Shown: positions 8,392 to 16,807, counted from the stretch's first letter. The stretch is DNA of 64,000 nucleotides from CALKJU01 sp035326425 (GCA_035326425.1 DAOLFG010000019.1:1-64000); one strand, 5' to 3'. Notes: generated from the sequence alone by a model not told the origin. Numbers and translations are program-made.

Positions 8392-10878
8392 CTATCGGCC
8401 CTGGACCAGCAGGGCCACCGGCAGCCGGCCCAGCAGCCGGGCCAGCGGGATCCCGCCGCCCTCGGCCGTCAGCGCGGTATCCCCGACGATCTCGCGATAG
8501 GAGCGCGGCTCCGGTGCGGTTGGCAAGACCAGGGCGCTGTCCGCGAAGGCATCGGGTGCCGGTCGCGGGACGCCGTCGACGAGCCGGCCGGCCAGCCGGC
8601 GGCCGATCACGGTGATCGCGGTCGTCTCGCCCAGGCGCCGCCGGAACGCGAACGCGTGAGGCTGCGCCGGTCCCTCGATCGCCAGCGGCAGATAGTCCCC
8701 GCCGACGAACAGCTCGGCGTGGCGCCGGCGGAACGCCAGCACGCGGGCGATCAGCCGCTGCTTGAGCGCGCCGCTCGGCCAATCGGCCACGAGCTCGGCG
8801 ATACCGGCGCCCGAGCCGAGAAGGTCCGCGGCCCGCGCCCAGTCGACCGGCCGGCGGTTGTCCGGGTCGACCAGGCTGAAATCCCACAGCTCGCCGCCCT
8901 GGTAGATGTCGGGCACGCCGGGGGCGGTGAGCTTGAGCAGCGTCTGCGCCAGGCCGTTGGCGGCGCCGGCCGGCGCCAGCCTGGCCAGGAACGCCGCGAA
9001 CTCGTCGAGGAAAGCGCGTGACCGCAGGGGGTCGAGGATGGATTCGAGGAACGCCTCGGCCGCCGATTCGTAGGCCTCGTCCGGCTCCAGCCAGCTGCTG
9101 CGCAGCTTGGCCTCGCGCAGGCTCTTGCGCTGCCAGCCGCCGAGGCGCCGGCGCATGCCGGCGAGGCCGTCGCGATCGTCGGCGGTGAGGCCGGGAGGCC
9201 AGGCACCGACCATCGCCTGGTAGAGGCTCAGCTCGTCGAGGGCGTGCAGCTGCGCCGGCCGGACGGGTGCGTTCAGGCCGGTCCACCGCTCGACGGCCTG
9301 CTGCCATTGGCCGGGACATTCGGCCAGCACCAGCAGCCTCGCCCTGGCATCCTCGCCGCGCTTGGTGTCGTGGGTCGAGGTCGCCAGCAGCGAGCGCGGC
9401 CAGGCGCGGCCGCGCTCGGCCAGGACGCGGTGCGCCGCCTCGTCGTCGAGCGGCCGGGCGGTGGCGTCGCCGCCGACCTCGTTGAGCGCCAGCAGCCGCG
9501 GGAAGCGGTAGAAAGCGGTGTCCTCCACCGACTTCGCCATGACGGGCCCGGTGAGCTGCTGCAGCCGCGCCGCCAGATGGGCGGTCTCGCCATCGAGCGG
9601 CCCGGTCAGGAGCACCGCCAGCCTGTCGAGCGCCTTGCCGGCGGGCTCGCTCACGCGCGATGCCGCCTTGCACAGCGCGCAGGCCAGCGTGCGGCGGTCG
9701 GCATCGGAAGGCTCGTGGCCGCCCAAATAGGTCCGGTAGACCGGGAAGGCCACGATCAGCGCCTCGAGGGCCTCGCGCACCGCGACCTGCGGCCGGCCGA
9801 GCAGGGCCGCGAGCTCGCGGGTCAGCGCCGCGAGCTCGCCGGGGAACAGGCGCTCGAGGCTCAGACGCCTGGCCTCGGCCTCGACGGCGGCGAACTCTCC
9901 GACGTCGGGATCGCGGCTCCGGCGCATGCGGTCCAGCACGTCGAGGCCGTCGCCCGCCAGCAGGATGCGGGTCGCGGTGGCGGCGAACTCGTAGCCGGTG
10001 GTGCCGGCCACCGGCCAGCCGGCCGGCAGTGCCTCCGCACCCACCAGGATCTTCTCGACCCAGATCGGCACAGGTTCGCCCGCGGCCTCGCGCGCCCGCC
10101 GGTCGAGCCGGCGCAGATAGCCGGCGGGATCGGCCAGGCCATCGACATGGTCGATGCGCAGGCCATGCACCAGCCGCCTGGCCAGCAGGTCGAGCACCAG
10201 CCGATGCGTCGCCTCGAACACCTCGGGCCGCTCGACACGCACCGCCGCCAGCCCGTCGATGTCGAAGAAGCGCCGATAGTTGCGCGACATGGCGCCGTCG
10301 CGCCACGGAACCAGCCGGTAGTGCTGGGCGGCCAACAGGGCGGCCGTGTCGGCGCCGGCGGCCTCCAGGCTGCCATCGGCCAGCGGGAATCGCCGGTCGA
10401 GGAAGGCCAGCTCCGTACCGTTGCCGGCGACGCGGATCTCGCCCGCATCCAACGCCTCGTCCAGCGGCCGGCCGAGCACGGGCAGCACCACCTTGCCGTC
10501 GGCATCGCCCTCGAAGTCGATGTCGAAGATGCCGGCGTGCGGACTCTGCCGGCCATGGCGCAGCACGTCCCACCACCAGGCATTGTCCGGCCCGATGCCC
10601 ATGTGGTTGGGGACGATGTCGAGGATCAGGCCCAGGCCGCTGGCCTGCAGGGCGGCGCACAGGTCGAGGAAAGCGACCTCGCCACCGAGCGCCGGATCGA
10701 GGGCGTTGGGATCGACGACGTCGTAGCCGTGGGCCGATCCCGGTGCGGCGGTGAAGGGCGGCGACAGGTGCAGATGGCTGACGCCGAGGTCGGCGAGATA
10801 GGGGGCGAGGGCCGCGGCGTCGGAGAAGCGTGTGCCGTTCCTGAGCTGCAGGCGGTAGGCGGCCGTGAGCGGGATCAA
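8392..10878 (-). CDS. treY: Malto-oligosyltrehalose synthase
   Basis: An 828-residue GH13 enzyme that isomerises the reducing end of maltodextrins to a trehalose unit, the first step of the TreY/TreZ route. The start region matches the family (IPLTAAYRLQL), with LGVSHLHLSPPF, the substrate-site NHMGIG, the catalytic strand LRIDHVDGLADP (nucleophile Asp), acid/base Glu in IWVEKIL and the second Asp in STHDTKRGED. The C-terminal APGVPDIYQGGELWDFSLVDPDNRRPVD is a TreY hallmark. The TTG start at 10878 overlaps the glgC stop as TTGA, so translation should be coupled. No treZ lies within the window. Confidence 0.88.
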   Translation of the reverse strand: MIPLTAAYRLQLRNGTRFSDAAALAPYLADLGVSHLHLSPPFTAAPGSAHGYDVVDPNALDPALGGEVAFLDLCAALQASGLGLILDIVPNHMGIGPDNAWWWDVLRHGRQSPHAGIFDIDFEGDADGKVVLPVLGRPLDEALDAGEIRVAGNGTELAFLDRRFPLADGSLEAAGADTAALLAAQHYRLVPWRDGAMSRNYRRFFDIDGLAAVRVERPEVFEATHRLVLDLLARRLVHGLRIDHVDGLADPAGYLRRLDRRAREAAGEPVPIWVEKILVGAEALPAGWPVAGTTGYEFAATATRILLAGDGLDVLDRMRRSRDPDVGEFAAVEAEARRLSLERLFPGELAALTRELAALLGRPQVAVREALEALIVAFPVYRTYLGGHEPSDADRRTLACALCKAASRVSEPAGKALDRLAVLLTGPLDGETAHLAARLQQLTGPVMAKSVEDTAFYRFPRLLALNEVGGDATARPLDDEAAHRVLAERGRAWPRSLLATSTHDTKRGEDARARLLVLAECPGQWQQAVERWTGLNAPVRPAQLHALDELSLYQAMVGAWPPGLTADDRDGLAGMRRRLGGWQRKSLREAKLRSSWLEPDEAYESAAEAFLESILDPLRSRAFLDEFAAFLARLAPAGAANGLAQTLLKLTAPGVPDIYQGGELWDFSLVDPDNRRPVDWARAADLLGSGAGIAELVADWPSGALKQRLIARVLAFRRRHAELFVGGDYLPLAIEGPAQPHAFAFRRRLGETTAITVIGRRLAGRLVDGVPRPAPDAFADSALVLPTAPEPRSYREIVGDTALTAEGGGIPLARLLGRLPVALLVQGR

Positions 10879-12164
10879 GCCAGCCGGTCCAGCATCGGCT
10901 GCGTGACCAGGCAGACGCCGCGCTCGGTACGCCGGAATCGCTCGGCGTCGAGCCCGGCATCCTCGCCGACGACGAGGCCCGGCGGGATGCGCACGTCGGA
11001 ATCGACGATGACGTTGCGCAGCCTGGCGCCGCGCCCGATCTCGGCCGAGGGCATGATGACGGCGCACTCGATGTCGGCGAAGGAATGCACCCGCACGCCG
11101 GGAAACAGCACCGAGCGCCGCACCAGCGAGCCCGAGACGATGCAGCCATTGGCGACGATCGAGCCCACCGCCATGCCGCGCCGGCCGTCGACGTCGTGGA
11201 CGAACTTGGCGCAGGGCAGCATCTCGGTGGCGACCCAGAGCGGCCAGCGGCGATCGTAGAGGTCGAGCGCCGGGACGACGTTGGTCAGCTCGATATTGGC
11301 GTCGAAGAAGGCGTCGAGCGTGCCGACGTCGCGCCAGTAGTCCTCGGTGTCGCCCGCCGAGCGGACGCAGGACTTGGCGAAGCGGTGCGCCACCGCCCGC
11401 CCCTCGCCCACGAGGCGCGGGATGATGTCGGTGCCGAAATCGTGCCGGGAGCCCTTGTCCGCCGCGTCGCCGCGCAGCTGCTCGTAGAGAAAGGCGGCAT
11501 CGAAGACATAGATGCCCATGCTGGCCAGCGCCTTGTCCGGCGCCCCCGGCATGCCGGGCGGATCGGCCGGCTTCTCCAGGAAGCGCACGATCCGCCCGCG
11601 GGCGTCGACATCCATGACGCCGAAGGCGCTGGCCTCGGCACGTGGCACCTCGATGCAGGCGACGGTGACGTCGGCGCCGCTGTCGACGTGCTCCTCCAGC
11701 ATCGGGCCATAGTCCATCCTGTAGACATGGTCGCCGGCGAGGACGAGGACGTGGCTGACCGGATGGCGCTCCAGGATGTCGATGTTCTGGAACACGGCGT
11801 CGGCGGTGCCCTGGTACCAGCTGGACTCGGAGACCCGCTGGCTCGCCGGCAGGATGTCGAGGCTCTCGTCGCGCGCCGAGCGCAGGAAGCCCCAGCCGTG
11901 CTGGATGTGACGGATCAGGCTGTGCGCCTTGTACTGCGTGGCGACGCCGATGCGGCGGATGCCCGAGTTCAGCGCGTTGCTCAGCGCGAAATCGATGATC
12001 CGGGCCGTGCCGCCGAAATGCACCGCCGGCTTGGCGCGCCGGTCGGTCAGCTCCTTCAGCCGCGAGCCGCGCCCACCGGCCAGGATCAGTGCCAGGGCAT
12101 CGCGCGCCAGGCTGTTGTGGCCGGGACGGTGCGGAGCGTCGAGGAAGGCGCGCGCGTGGGCCAA
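10875..12164 (-). CDS. glgC: Glucose-1-phosphate adenylyltransferase
   Basis: About 429 residues. The enzyme makes ADP-glucose for glycogen from glucose-1-phosphate and ATP. Visible are the nucleotidyltransferase signature LILAGGRGSRLKELTDRRAKPAV, IDFALSNALNSGI, WYQGTADAV, the sugar-phosphate site FLEKPADPPGMPG, WRDVGTLDAF and a left-handed beta-helix tail ending RRTERGVCLVTQPMLDRL. The only near start in frame that gives family length is a TTG at 12164; an ATG at 12395 would add 77 residues lying across the sRNA terminator and is unlikely. It precedes treY in one operon linking glycogen and trehalose metabolism. Confidence 0.87.
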   Translation of the reverse strand: MAHARAFLDAPHRPGHNSLARDALALILAGGRGSRLKELTDRRAKPAVHFGGTARIIDFALSNALNSGIRRIGVATQYKAHSLIRHIQHGWGFLRSARDESLDILPASQRVSESSWYQGTADAVFQNIDILERHPVSHVLVLAGDHVYRMDYGPMLEEHVDSGADVTVACIEVPRAEASAFGVMDVDARGRIVRFLEKPADPPGMPGAPDKALASMGIYVFDAAFLYEQLRGDAADKGSRHDFGTDIIPRLVGEGRAVAHRFAKSCVRSAGDTEDYWRDVGTLDAFFDANIELTNVVPALDLYDRRWPLWVATEMLPCAKFVHDVDGRRGMAVGSIVANGCIVSGSLVRRSVLFPGVRVHSFADIECAVIMPSAEIGRGARLRNVIVDSDVRIPPGLVVGEDAGLDAERFRRTERGVCLVTQPMLDRLA

Positions 12165-12208
12165 GGGCGTCGATCCGTTGCGGGCGCCACCGATCAGCGC
12201 CGGCCGGT

Positions 12209-12233
12209 AACGCCGCAGCCGGAGACAGGTTGC
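12209..12233 (-). promoter_or_regulatory. Possible imperfect EcfG-type promoter of glgC-treY
   Basis: On the minus strand GCAAC (12233-12229), 16 bases, then CGTT (12212-12209). This is one mismatch from GGAAC-N16-CGTT, with the same distance to the start codon as the perfect site upstream of phyR. The mismatch is at a strongly conserved G, so the call is weak. Confidence 0.25.
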
Positions 12234-12340
12234 GTCGGCTCGGGATCGGCCGGATGTCGGGCCGACCTGCCGCCCAGACTGGCGAAACGCCGGGCGGGTG
12301 GCAAGTCGGCGCCAGTGGACGGCGAGATCGGCAGCAGAAC

Positions 12341-12370
12341 AAAAAAATAGCCGCGGCCGAAGCCGCGGCT
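12341..12370 (-). terminator. Intrinsic terminator with UUCG loop
   Basis: On the minus strand AGCCGCGGC, loop TTCG, then GCCGCGGCT (stem 12362-12370 with 12349-12357) is followed by A and seven T (12347-12341). The perfect 9-bp G+C-rich stem, stable tetraloop and T-tract make this the clearest rho-independent terminator in the window. Confidence 0.88.
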
Positions 12371-12428
12371 TAGCGATAGGGAGGAAACGCCTCAAGTCGG
12401 ATGTTCAGGGGCTAACCCGTGAACACAC
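12341..12428 (-). ncRNA. Candidate small RNA (~88 nt) upstream of glgC
   Basis: This lies in the largest non-coding stretch (12165-12680). The minus strand has a sigma-70-like promoter (12434-12462), a predicted start near 12428 and a strong intrinsic terminator ending at 12341. The transcript would fold into a 5' hairpin (GTTCA/TGAAC plus GGG/CCC, loop TTAG, 12403-12424), a small GAGG/CCTC hairpin (12381-12393) with a CCTCCC stretch able to pair with Shine-Dalgarno sequences, and the terminator stem. No open frame of note lies inside. It ends 177 bases before the glgC start, so a leader role for glgC is less likely than a free trans-acting sRNA. The family is not recognised. Confidence 0.55.
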
Positions 12429-12433
12429 TCAGA

Positions 12434-12462
12434 CTTATAAATCTCAACTGAAAGGCGATCAA
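12434..12462 (-). promoter_or_regulatory. Sigma-70-like promoter of the candidate sRNA
   Basis: On the minus strand TTGATC (12462-12457), a 17-base spacer, then TATAAG (12439-12434). This matches TTGACA/TATAAT at 4 and 5 of 6 positions with ideal spacing, in an A+T-rich patch unusual for this genome. Confidence 0.55.
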
Positions 12463-12520
12463 CAAAAAAATGATCTCACGCAGAAAAATAATTCTTTGTA
12501 GTTTGCGACGAAAGTGAAGA

Positions 12521-12554
12521 AAAAGTCGCTCGAATTTTATGAAATATCGAGCGA
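12521..12554 (-). terminator. Second hairpin with T-tract on the minus strand
   Basis: TCGCTCGA (12526-12533) and TCGAGCGA (12547-12554) are inverted. Inside, ATTT and AAAT extend the stem to about 12 bp with one bulged A and loop TATG. On the minus strand it is followed by C and five T, so it could end an antisense or second small transcript. On the plus strand it would lie in the leader of the aldehyde dehydrogenase gene. No gene reads into it on the minus strand from the right. Confidence 0.4.
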
Positions 12555-12680
12555 GCCGGGACGGCGGCAGTAGCGACCGCGCGGCTGCCATGCGGCCGGC
12601 GCCCCTGGCGCGGCCGGGGTTTCACGCCTAAGTAGCTGGCGCATCAGGGCAAGGCCTTCCCCACTTCGACGAGGATGCAC

Positions 12681-14132
12681 ATGGCTCAGGACGAGCGTCT
12701 GTCCGTCGACCTCTACATCGACGGCGAGTGGCGACCGGCGCGCTCGGGCGCGCGCTTCGATCTGATCGACCCGGCCCGCGAGGAGGTCGTGGGCACCGCC
12801 GCCAGGGCGAGCGCCGACGATACCCGCGACGCCATCGCGGCGGCGGTGCGCGGCTTCGAGGTCTGGCGGCGCACGCCGGCCTGGGAGCGCTCGAAGATGC
12901 TCCGCAGGATCGCCGGCCTGCTGGCCGAGCGGGCCGAGAAGGTCGCGCGGCAGATCGCCATCGAGACCGGCAAGACGCTGGCGGTGTGCCGCGGCGAGGT
13001 CGGCTCGACGGTCGAATGCCTCGAATGGTTCGCCGACGAGGCCCGCCGCATCTATGGCCAGGTGATCGAGGGCCGCGTGCCCGGCCAGCAGTTCCTCACC
13101 CGCTACGAGCCCGTGGGCGTGGTCGGCGCCTTCACCGCCTGGAACTTCCCGGTCTCGCTGGTGGCCCGCAAGTTCGCCCCGGCGCTGGCCGCCGGCTGCT
13201 CGATCGTCGTCCGCCCGGCCGAGGAGGGCACCGGTGCGGTCTCGATGCTGATCGAGTGCGTCGAGGAGGCCGGGCTGCCCAAGGGCGTGCTCAACATGCT
13301 GAGCGGCCCGCCCTCGGAAATCTCCGAGACCATCATGGACGCCGACGAGGTGCGCAAGGTCACCTTCACCGGCAGCATTCCGGTGGGCCAGCACCTGATG
13401 CGGCGTGCCGCCGACACCGTGAAGCGGATGTCGATGGAGCTGGGCGGCCACGGGCCGGTGATCGTGTTCGACGACGTCGACGTCGAGAACGTGGTCAAGC
13501 AGGCGGTGACGACGAAGTTCCGCGCCACCGGCCAGGTCTGCGTCTCGCCGACCCGCTTCTTCGTGCAGGAGAAGGTCGCCGGCCGCTTCGCCGATCGCTT
13601 CGCCGAGATGGCCTCGGGCCTCAAGCTCGGCCACCCGCTCGATCCCGACACCGATGTCGGGCCGCTGATCTCGCGCAAGCGCCTCGATGCCATCGAGGGC
13701 ATGGTAGCCGCGACCGAGGCCGCGGGCGCCCGCCTGATGACCGGCGGCCGTCGTCCCGCCGGCATGAACCGCGGCTATTTCTTCGAGCCGACGGTCTTCG
13801 GCGATATCGCCGACGACGCGCCGCTGATGACCGACGAGCCCTTCGGCCCGATCGCCGCCATGACCAGCTTCGGCGACGTCGACGAGGCGCTGGAGCGCGC
13901 CAACAGCCTGCGTTACGGGCTGGCCGGCTACGTCTTCACCCGCGACATGCGCCGCGCCCAGGCGGCCCTGGAAGGGCTCGACACCGGCATCGTCGCCGTC
14001 AACGCCTTCCAGGCCGCCACTGCCGAGGCACCCTTCGGTGGCGTCAAGCACAGCGGCTTCGGCCGCGAGAACGGTGCCCAGGGCATGCTCGACTATCTCG
14101 ACGTCAAGTTCGTCAACATGATGGCTGGCTGA
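12681..14132 (+). CDS. NAD(P)-dependent aldehyde dehydrogenase
   Basis: A 483-residue aldehyde dehydrogenase of the succinate-semialdehyde/GabD-like branch. Visible are the cofactor site FTAWNFPVSLVARKFAPAL, FTGSIPVGQ, the general base in MELGGHGPVIV, the catalytic Cys in GQVCVSPTR, EPTVFGDI, DEPFGP and the C-terminal FGGVKHSGFGRENG. I chose the second ATG (12681) because GAGG lies 6 bases upstream, whereas the ATG at 12675 directly follows GAGG. It stands alone between the sRNA region and a convergent hairpin. The physiological aldehyde is not readable from sequence. Confidence 0.85.
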   Translation: MAQDERLSVDLYIDGEWRPARSGARFDLIDPAREEVVGTAARASADDTRDAIAAAVRGFEVWRRTPAWERSKMLRRIAGLLAERAEKVARQIAIETGKTLAVCRGEVGSTVECLEWFADEARRIYGQVIEGRVPGQQFLTRYEPVGVVGAFTAWNFPVSLVARKFAPALAAGCSIVVRPAEEGTGAVSMLIECVEEAGLPKGVLNMLSGPPSEISETIMDADEVRKVTFTGSIPVGQHLMRRAADTVKRMSMELGGHGPVIVFDDVDVENVVKQAVTTKFRATGQVCVSPTRFFVQEKVAGRFADRFAEMASGLKLGHPLDPDTDVGPLISRKRLDAIEGMVAATEAAGARLMTGGRRPAGMNRGYFFEPTVFGDIADDAPLMTDEPFGPIAAMTSFGDVDEALERANSLRYGLAGYVFTRDMRRAQAALEGLDTGIVAVNAFQAATAEAPFGGVKHSGFGRENGAQGMLDYLDVKFVNMMAG

Positions 14133-14139
14133 GTGGCGG

Positions 14140-14160
14140 GGGGCGGCCGCGGGCCGCCCC
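14140..14160. terminator. Strong hairpin between convergent genes
   Basis: GGGGCGGCC (14140-14148), loop GCG, GGCCGCCCC (14152-14160): a perfect 9-bp stem exactly between the stops of the aldehyde dehydrogenase and DUF447 genes. There is no T-tract, but it is suited to ending both transcripts. Confidence 0.5.
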
Positions 14161-14161
14161 T

Positions 14162-14719
14162 TCAGGCCGGTGTTCCCGCCGCCTCCGACAGCCAGCCCCA
14201 GGCCTCGCGCTCGGGATCGCCGGCGGTCTTGTCGATGGCGATGCGCAGATAGGCCATCTCGGCCTCGATCTTGTCGCGCGGCAGCATGTGCAGCCTGGAA
14301 ACCAGGATCGCCGCCTCCACCACCGCTGCCTGGGCGCGGTTGAAGCCGCGGAAGGGGCCGTGCATGGCCTCGTGGGCGACGCTGCAGACGAAGCGTGGGC
14401 GCAACGGGTCGTCGAGCGTGTCGACGACCTCGAGCTCGGCATGGGCGAGGCAATCCGCCAGCCGCCAGCCGGGCAGGCGATCGGCCCTCGCCAGCGGCCA
14501 GTCGCTGCGCCGCCTGGTGACGCAGCCGGCGAACACCCGCACGTCGGTGGTGTAGCTGACGCAGGCCACCGGCTGGCGGCGCAGGTTCTCCAGCGTCCGC
14601 GACGGGTGGAACGGCGCGATGACGAGGCAGGGCGGCTGCTCGATCAGGCCCAGGGGCGCGATGTGCCCCGTCCCGTCCGGGTTCAGCGTGGTGACGATGC
14701 TCTCGCGGATGAACGGCAT
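14162..14719 (-). CDS. DUF447-family protein of H4MPT-linked C1 metabolism
   Basis: A 185-residue protein starting MPFIRESIVTTLNPDGTGHIAPLGL, the N-terminal signature of DUF447, a flavin-reductase-like split-barrel family found in methanogens and in methylotrophs that use tetrahydromethanopterin. The barrel includes APFHPSRTLENLRRQPVACVSYTTD and a helical tail beginning FNRAQAAVVEAAILVSRLH. It follows the DUF6513 gene by 13 bases and is the last gene of that operon. The reaction is unknown; genomic association with H4MPT genes is the basis for the role. Confidence 0.78.
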   Translation of the reverse strand: MPFIRESIVTTLNPDGTGHIAPLGLIEQPPCLVIAPFHPSRTLENLRRQPVACVSYTTDVRVFAGCVTRRRSDWPLARADRLPGWRLADCLAHAELEVVDTLDDPLRPRFVCSVAHEAMHGPFRGFNRAQAAVVEAAILVSRLHMLPRDKIEAEMAYLRIAIDKTAGDPEREAWGWLSEAAGTPA

Positions 14720-14732
14720 CAGCGTCTTCCGA

Positions 14733-16133
14733 TCATCGCTCGCGCCTCCTGGCCTCGAGGGTGGCGCCGGCCGCCTTCAGATGGGTGCTGTCCTCGGGAT
14801 CGGCGTCGACGGCGCAGCCCCAGCGCAGCGCCTCGTCCTGGGCATAGCGCTTGCCGAGTTGGAAGGCGATCTGCGCGCGGGCCAGCTCGACCCCGAGATA
14901 GAAGGCGTGCGCCCCGTCGCTCTCGACACCCAGCTGCGCGAACAGGGCGAACGGATCGGCGGCGATATGGTGGCCGTCGCGGTTGTAGACGTGGATGCCG
15001 TCGGCCGCGACCTGGATGCGGAAGTTCGGATCGGTCACCTGCGCCGCCTGCTCGGCGATCTCGGCCGGGCTGTCGGGCCAGGGGCGGCGGTCGCGCAGGC
15101 AGAGCAGGGCCGGGTCGATCCATTGCGGCGGCGTGCCCTCCTCGCGGGCGGCCAGCAAGATCCGCCGCGCCATGTCGGCTTCCTTGATGGCGCGCCGGCA
15201 ATGCGGGCTCACCTGCACCACCAGCACGTTGCGGATGCGCAGCTCGGAGCAGGTGGCGAGCAGGGTCATGGTGATGCCGGTGGTGTCGGCATCGGTCAGC
15301 TCGGTGAGGTTGCCGACGCCCATCAGCATCTCGGCCTCGGGCATGCGCCGGCGGAAGTCGCGGTAGCGGCAGAGCGATTCGGTGAAGCCCATGTGGATCG
15401 GGTCGAGGATCGGGTCGGCGAGACAGGGCTTTCCCGCCCGCTCCAGCCGCTCGCAGGCGCGGGCGAGGCTGTCGAGGTCGCCGTGCTGCGCCGGGATCAG
15501 CACCGGCACGGCGTCGGTCTCGAAAGCGATGTCGAGCGTCTCCTCGGTGAGGCTCAGGAGATAGGAGGCGCCGGCCGCCGCGCCGCGGCGTAGTTCCCCG
15601 GGATCGCCGGAATCGACGGAGACGGTGTAGCCTTCGCCGACCAGCGCCCGCACCGCCTCCTCGAGCCGCGGAAAATCGGTCCCTGGCAGGCCGCCCAGGT
15701 CGATGACGTCGGCACCTTGCCCCCGCAATGCGGCGGCCCGCTCCAGGATCTCCGGCACCGTCAGCGCCGGTGCCTCGACGATCTCGGCGAAGATGCGGCA
15801 GTCGTGGCGCGACAGGTCGACCGGCCTTCCTTCCCGGCCCAGATGGCGCGGCAGATCCTTCAGCTCGTCCGGGCCGCGCTCGAACGGCACGCCGAAATGG
15901 CGCGCGAGCTCGTCGAGGTCGCCCCTGAAGCGGCCCGGCATCACCACCTTGCCGACGCCGTCGACCGAGCCCAGCCGACGCTTGACGATCTCGGGCGTCA
16001 TCAGCGCCGCCACCTTGACGCCGATCTGCCGGACGTCCCAGGCGAACGGCGTCGCGCCCAGCCCCTCCAGCACGCGCCGCAGCCGCGGCTCGGCGAGCCT
16101 GCCGGTGAGGAAGAGGAGGCGGGGCTGGGTCAA
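14733..16133 (-). CDS. DUF6513 dihydropteroate-synthase-like protein (H4MPT pathway)
   Basis: A 466-residue protein. The N-terminal DUF6513 region (LLFLTGRLAEPRLRRVLEGL, VAALMTPEIVKRRLG) is followed by a DHPS-like TIM barrel (GADVIDLGGLPGTDFPRLEE, VSVDSGDPGELRRG, ADPILDPIHMGF, LMGVGNLTELTDADTTG) and a C-terminal region of about 120 residues. In Methylobacterium the homologue (orf20) sits among tetrahydromethanopterin genes. A role in joining the pterin to the ribofuranosyl-aminobenzene moiety is often proposed but unproven. The TTG start at 16133 lies three bases after the VapC stop and in the same frame, so it probably depends on translation of the toxin gene upstream. Confidence 0.82.
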   Translation of the reverse strand: MTQPRLLFLTGRLAEPRLRRVLEGLGATPFAWDVRQIGVKVAALMTPEIVKRRLGSVDGVGKVVMPGRFRGDLDELARHFGVPFERGPDELKDLPRHLGREGRPVDLSRHDCRIFAEIVEAPALTVPEILERAAALRGQGADVIDLGGLPGTDFPRLEEAVRALVGEGYTVSVDSGDPGELRRGAAAGASYLLSLTEETLDIAFETDAVPVLIPAQHGDLDSLARACERLERAGKPCLADPILDPIHMGFTESLCRYRDFRRRMPEAEMLMGVGNLTELTDADTTGITMTLLATCSELRIRNVLVVQVSPHCRRAIKEADMARRILLAAREEGTPPQWIDPALLCLRDRRPWPDSPAEIAEQAAQVTDPNFRIQVAADGIHVYNRDGHHIAADPFALFAQLGVESDGAHAFYLGVELARAQIAFQLGKRYAQDEALRWGCAVDADPEDSTHLKAAGATLEARRRER

Positions 16134-16136
16134 TGT

Positions 16137-16535
16137 TCAGGCCGGCGGCAGCGCCGGCTCGACGTCGGTCCGCGAGAAATCGTCGCCGATGAAGAGCAGG
16201 GGCTCGGCGAGAGTGATGGCGAGCGCATAGGAGAACAGGTCGCCGAAGTTGAGTCGTGCCGGATGACGGCCTTTGCCGAAGCGATGAAAGGCCTCGCGTG
16301 CCGCCACAACGTGATCCTCGTCGACAGGTACGATCTCGGCACCGAGACGTGCCAGGAGCCGATCGAGTATCTCCAGCTGCTTCCTGCCGTGTCGACCTTC
16401 CAGCACCATGCTGGTCTCGATCAGGGTTGCCGACGAGACGTGGACAACTGCCGCGTCCTCCATGACACCGAGCAGCTTCTCCCAACCAGGCTCAGCCGAC
16501 ATCACGGCGACCAGGGCAGACGTGTCGACCACCAT
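16137..16535 (-). CDS. vapC: PIN-domain toxin (VapC-type)
   Basis: A 132-residue PIN ribonuclease. Catalytic acids are visible in MVVDTSALVAV, in the Glu of LIETSMVLE, in LNFGDLFSYALA and in FIGDDF. It starts one base inside the antitoxin stop (TGATG overlap). Uniquely, the downstream DUF6513 gene starts three bases after its stop. The family degrades tRNA, rRNA or mRNA when the antitoxin is lost. Location inside a metabolic operon suggests insertion that kept the downstream genes translated. Confidence 0.85.
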   Translation of the reverse strand: MVVDTSALVAVMSAEPGWEKLLGVMEDAAVVHVSSATLIETSMVLEGRHGRKQLEILDRLLARLGAEIVPVDEDHVVAAREAFHRFGKGRHPARLNFGDLFSYALAITLAEPLLFIGDDFSRTDVEPALPPA

Positions 16536-16795
16536 CAGGTCGGCAGGCCGTTCTCGTCGTAGCCGAGAATCTCGTCGGCGGTCCGATCGTCGAGAATCGG
16601 CAGCTTGTGCGCTCGCGCGACGATCGCGTTGATCGCCTGCCGCCGCCGCTCGATCTCGGCCTCGCGCGAGCCGTCGACGCGCGCCAGCCTCTCCTCCAGC
16701 GCCTTGCGGATGGCCTGGGTCATGGTCTCGCCGGTACGGCGGCTGAGCTCGCGCGCCAGGCGGTCGGTCTCGGGATCGCGGATGCTGAGAGCCAT
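16535..16795 (-). CDS. vapB: VapB-type antitoxin
   Basis: An 86-residue protein of the Rv0623/VapB-like type: N-terminal MALSIRDPETDRLARELSRRTGE is a ribbon-helix-helix or related DNA-binding region, followed by the helical TQAIRKALEERLARV and a C-terminal toxin-binding tail (DDRTADEILGYDENGLPT). It overlaps vapC by one base and starts 22 bases after the P-type ATPase stop. An inverted repeat just upstream is its probable operator. Confidence 0.82.
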   Translation of the reverse strand: MALSIRDPETDRLARELSRRTGETMTQAIRKALEERLARVDGSREAEIERRRQAINAIVARAHKLPILDDRTADEILGYDENGLPT

Positions 16796-16807
16796 GATCG
16801 GGCGTCC

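Noticed and set aside
6473..11149. A single 1558-codon open frame on the minus strand
   Set aside because: Only its last ~633 codons are the real permease. The rest runs out of frame across treY and glgC, whose own frames carry clear family motifs; long shadow frames are expected in G+C-rich DNA.
10875..12395. ATG at 12395 as the start of glgC
   Set aside because: It would add 77 residues with no similarity to the family and would place coding sequence across the sRNA body and its terminator.
12537..14453. A 638-codon minus-strand frame opposite the aldehyde dehydrogenase
   Set aside because: It is antisense to a gene with all aldehyde dehydrogenase motifs and has a His/Arg/Gly-rich shadow composition with no domain.
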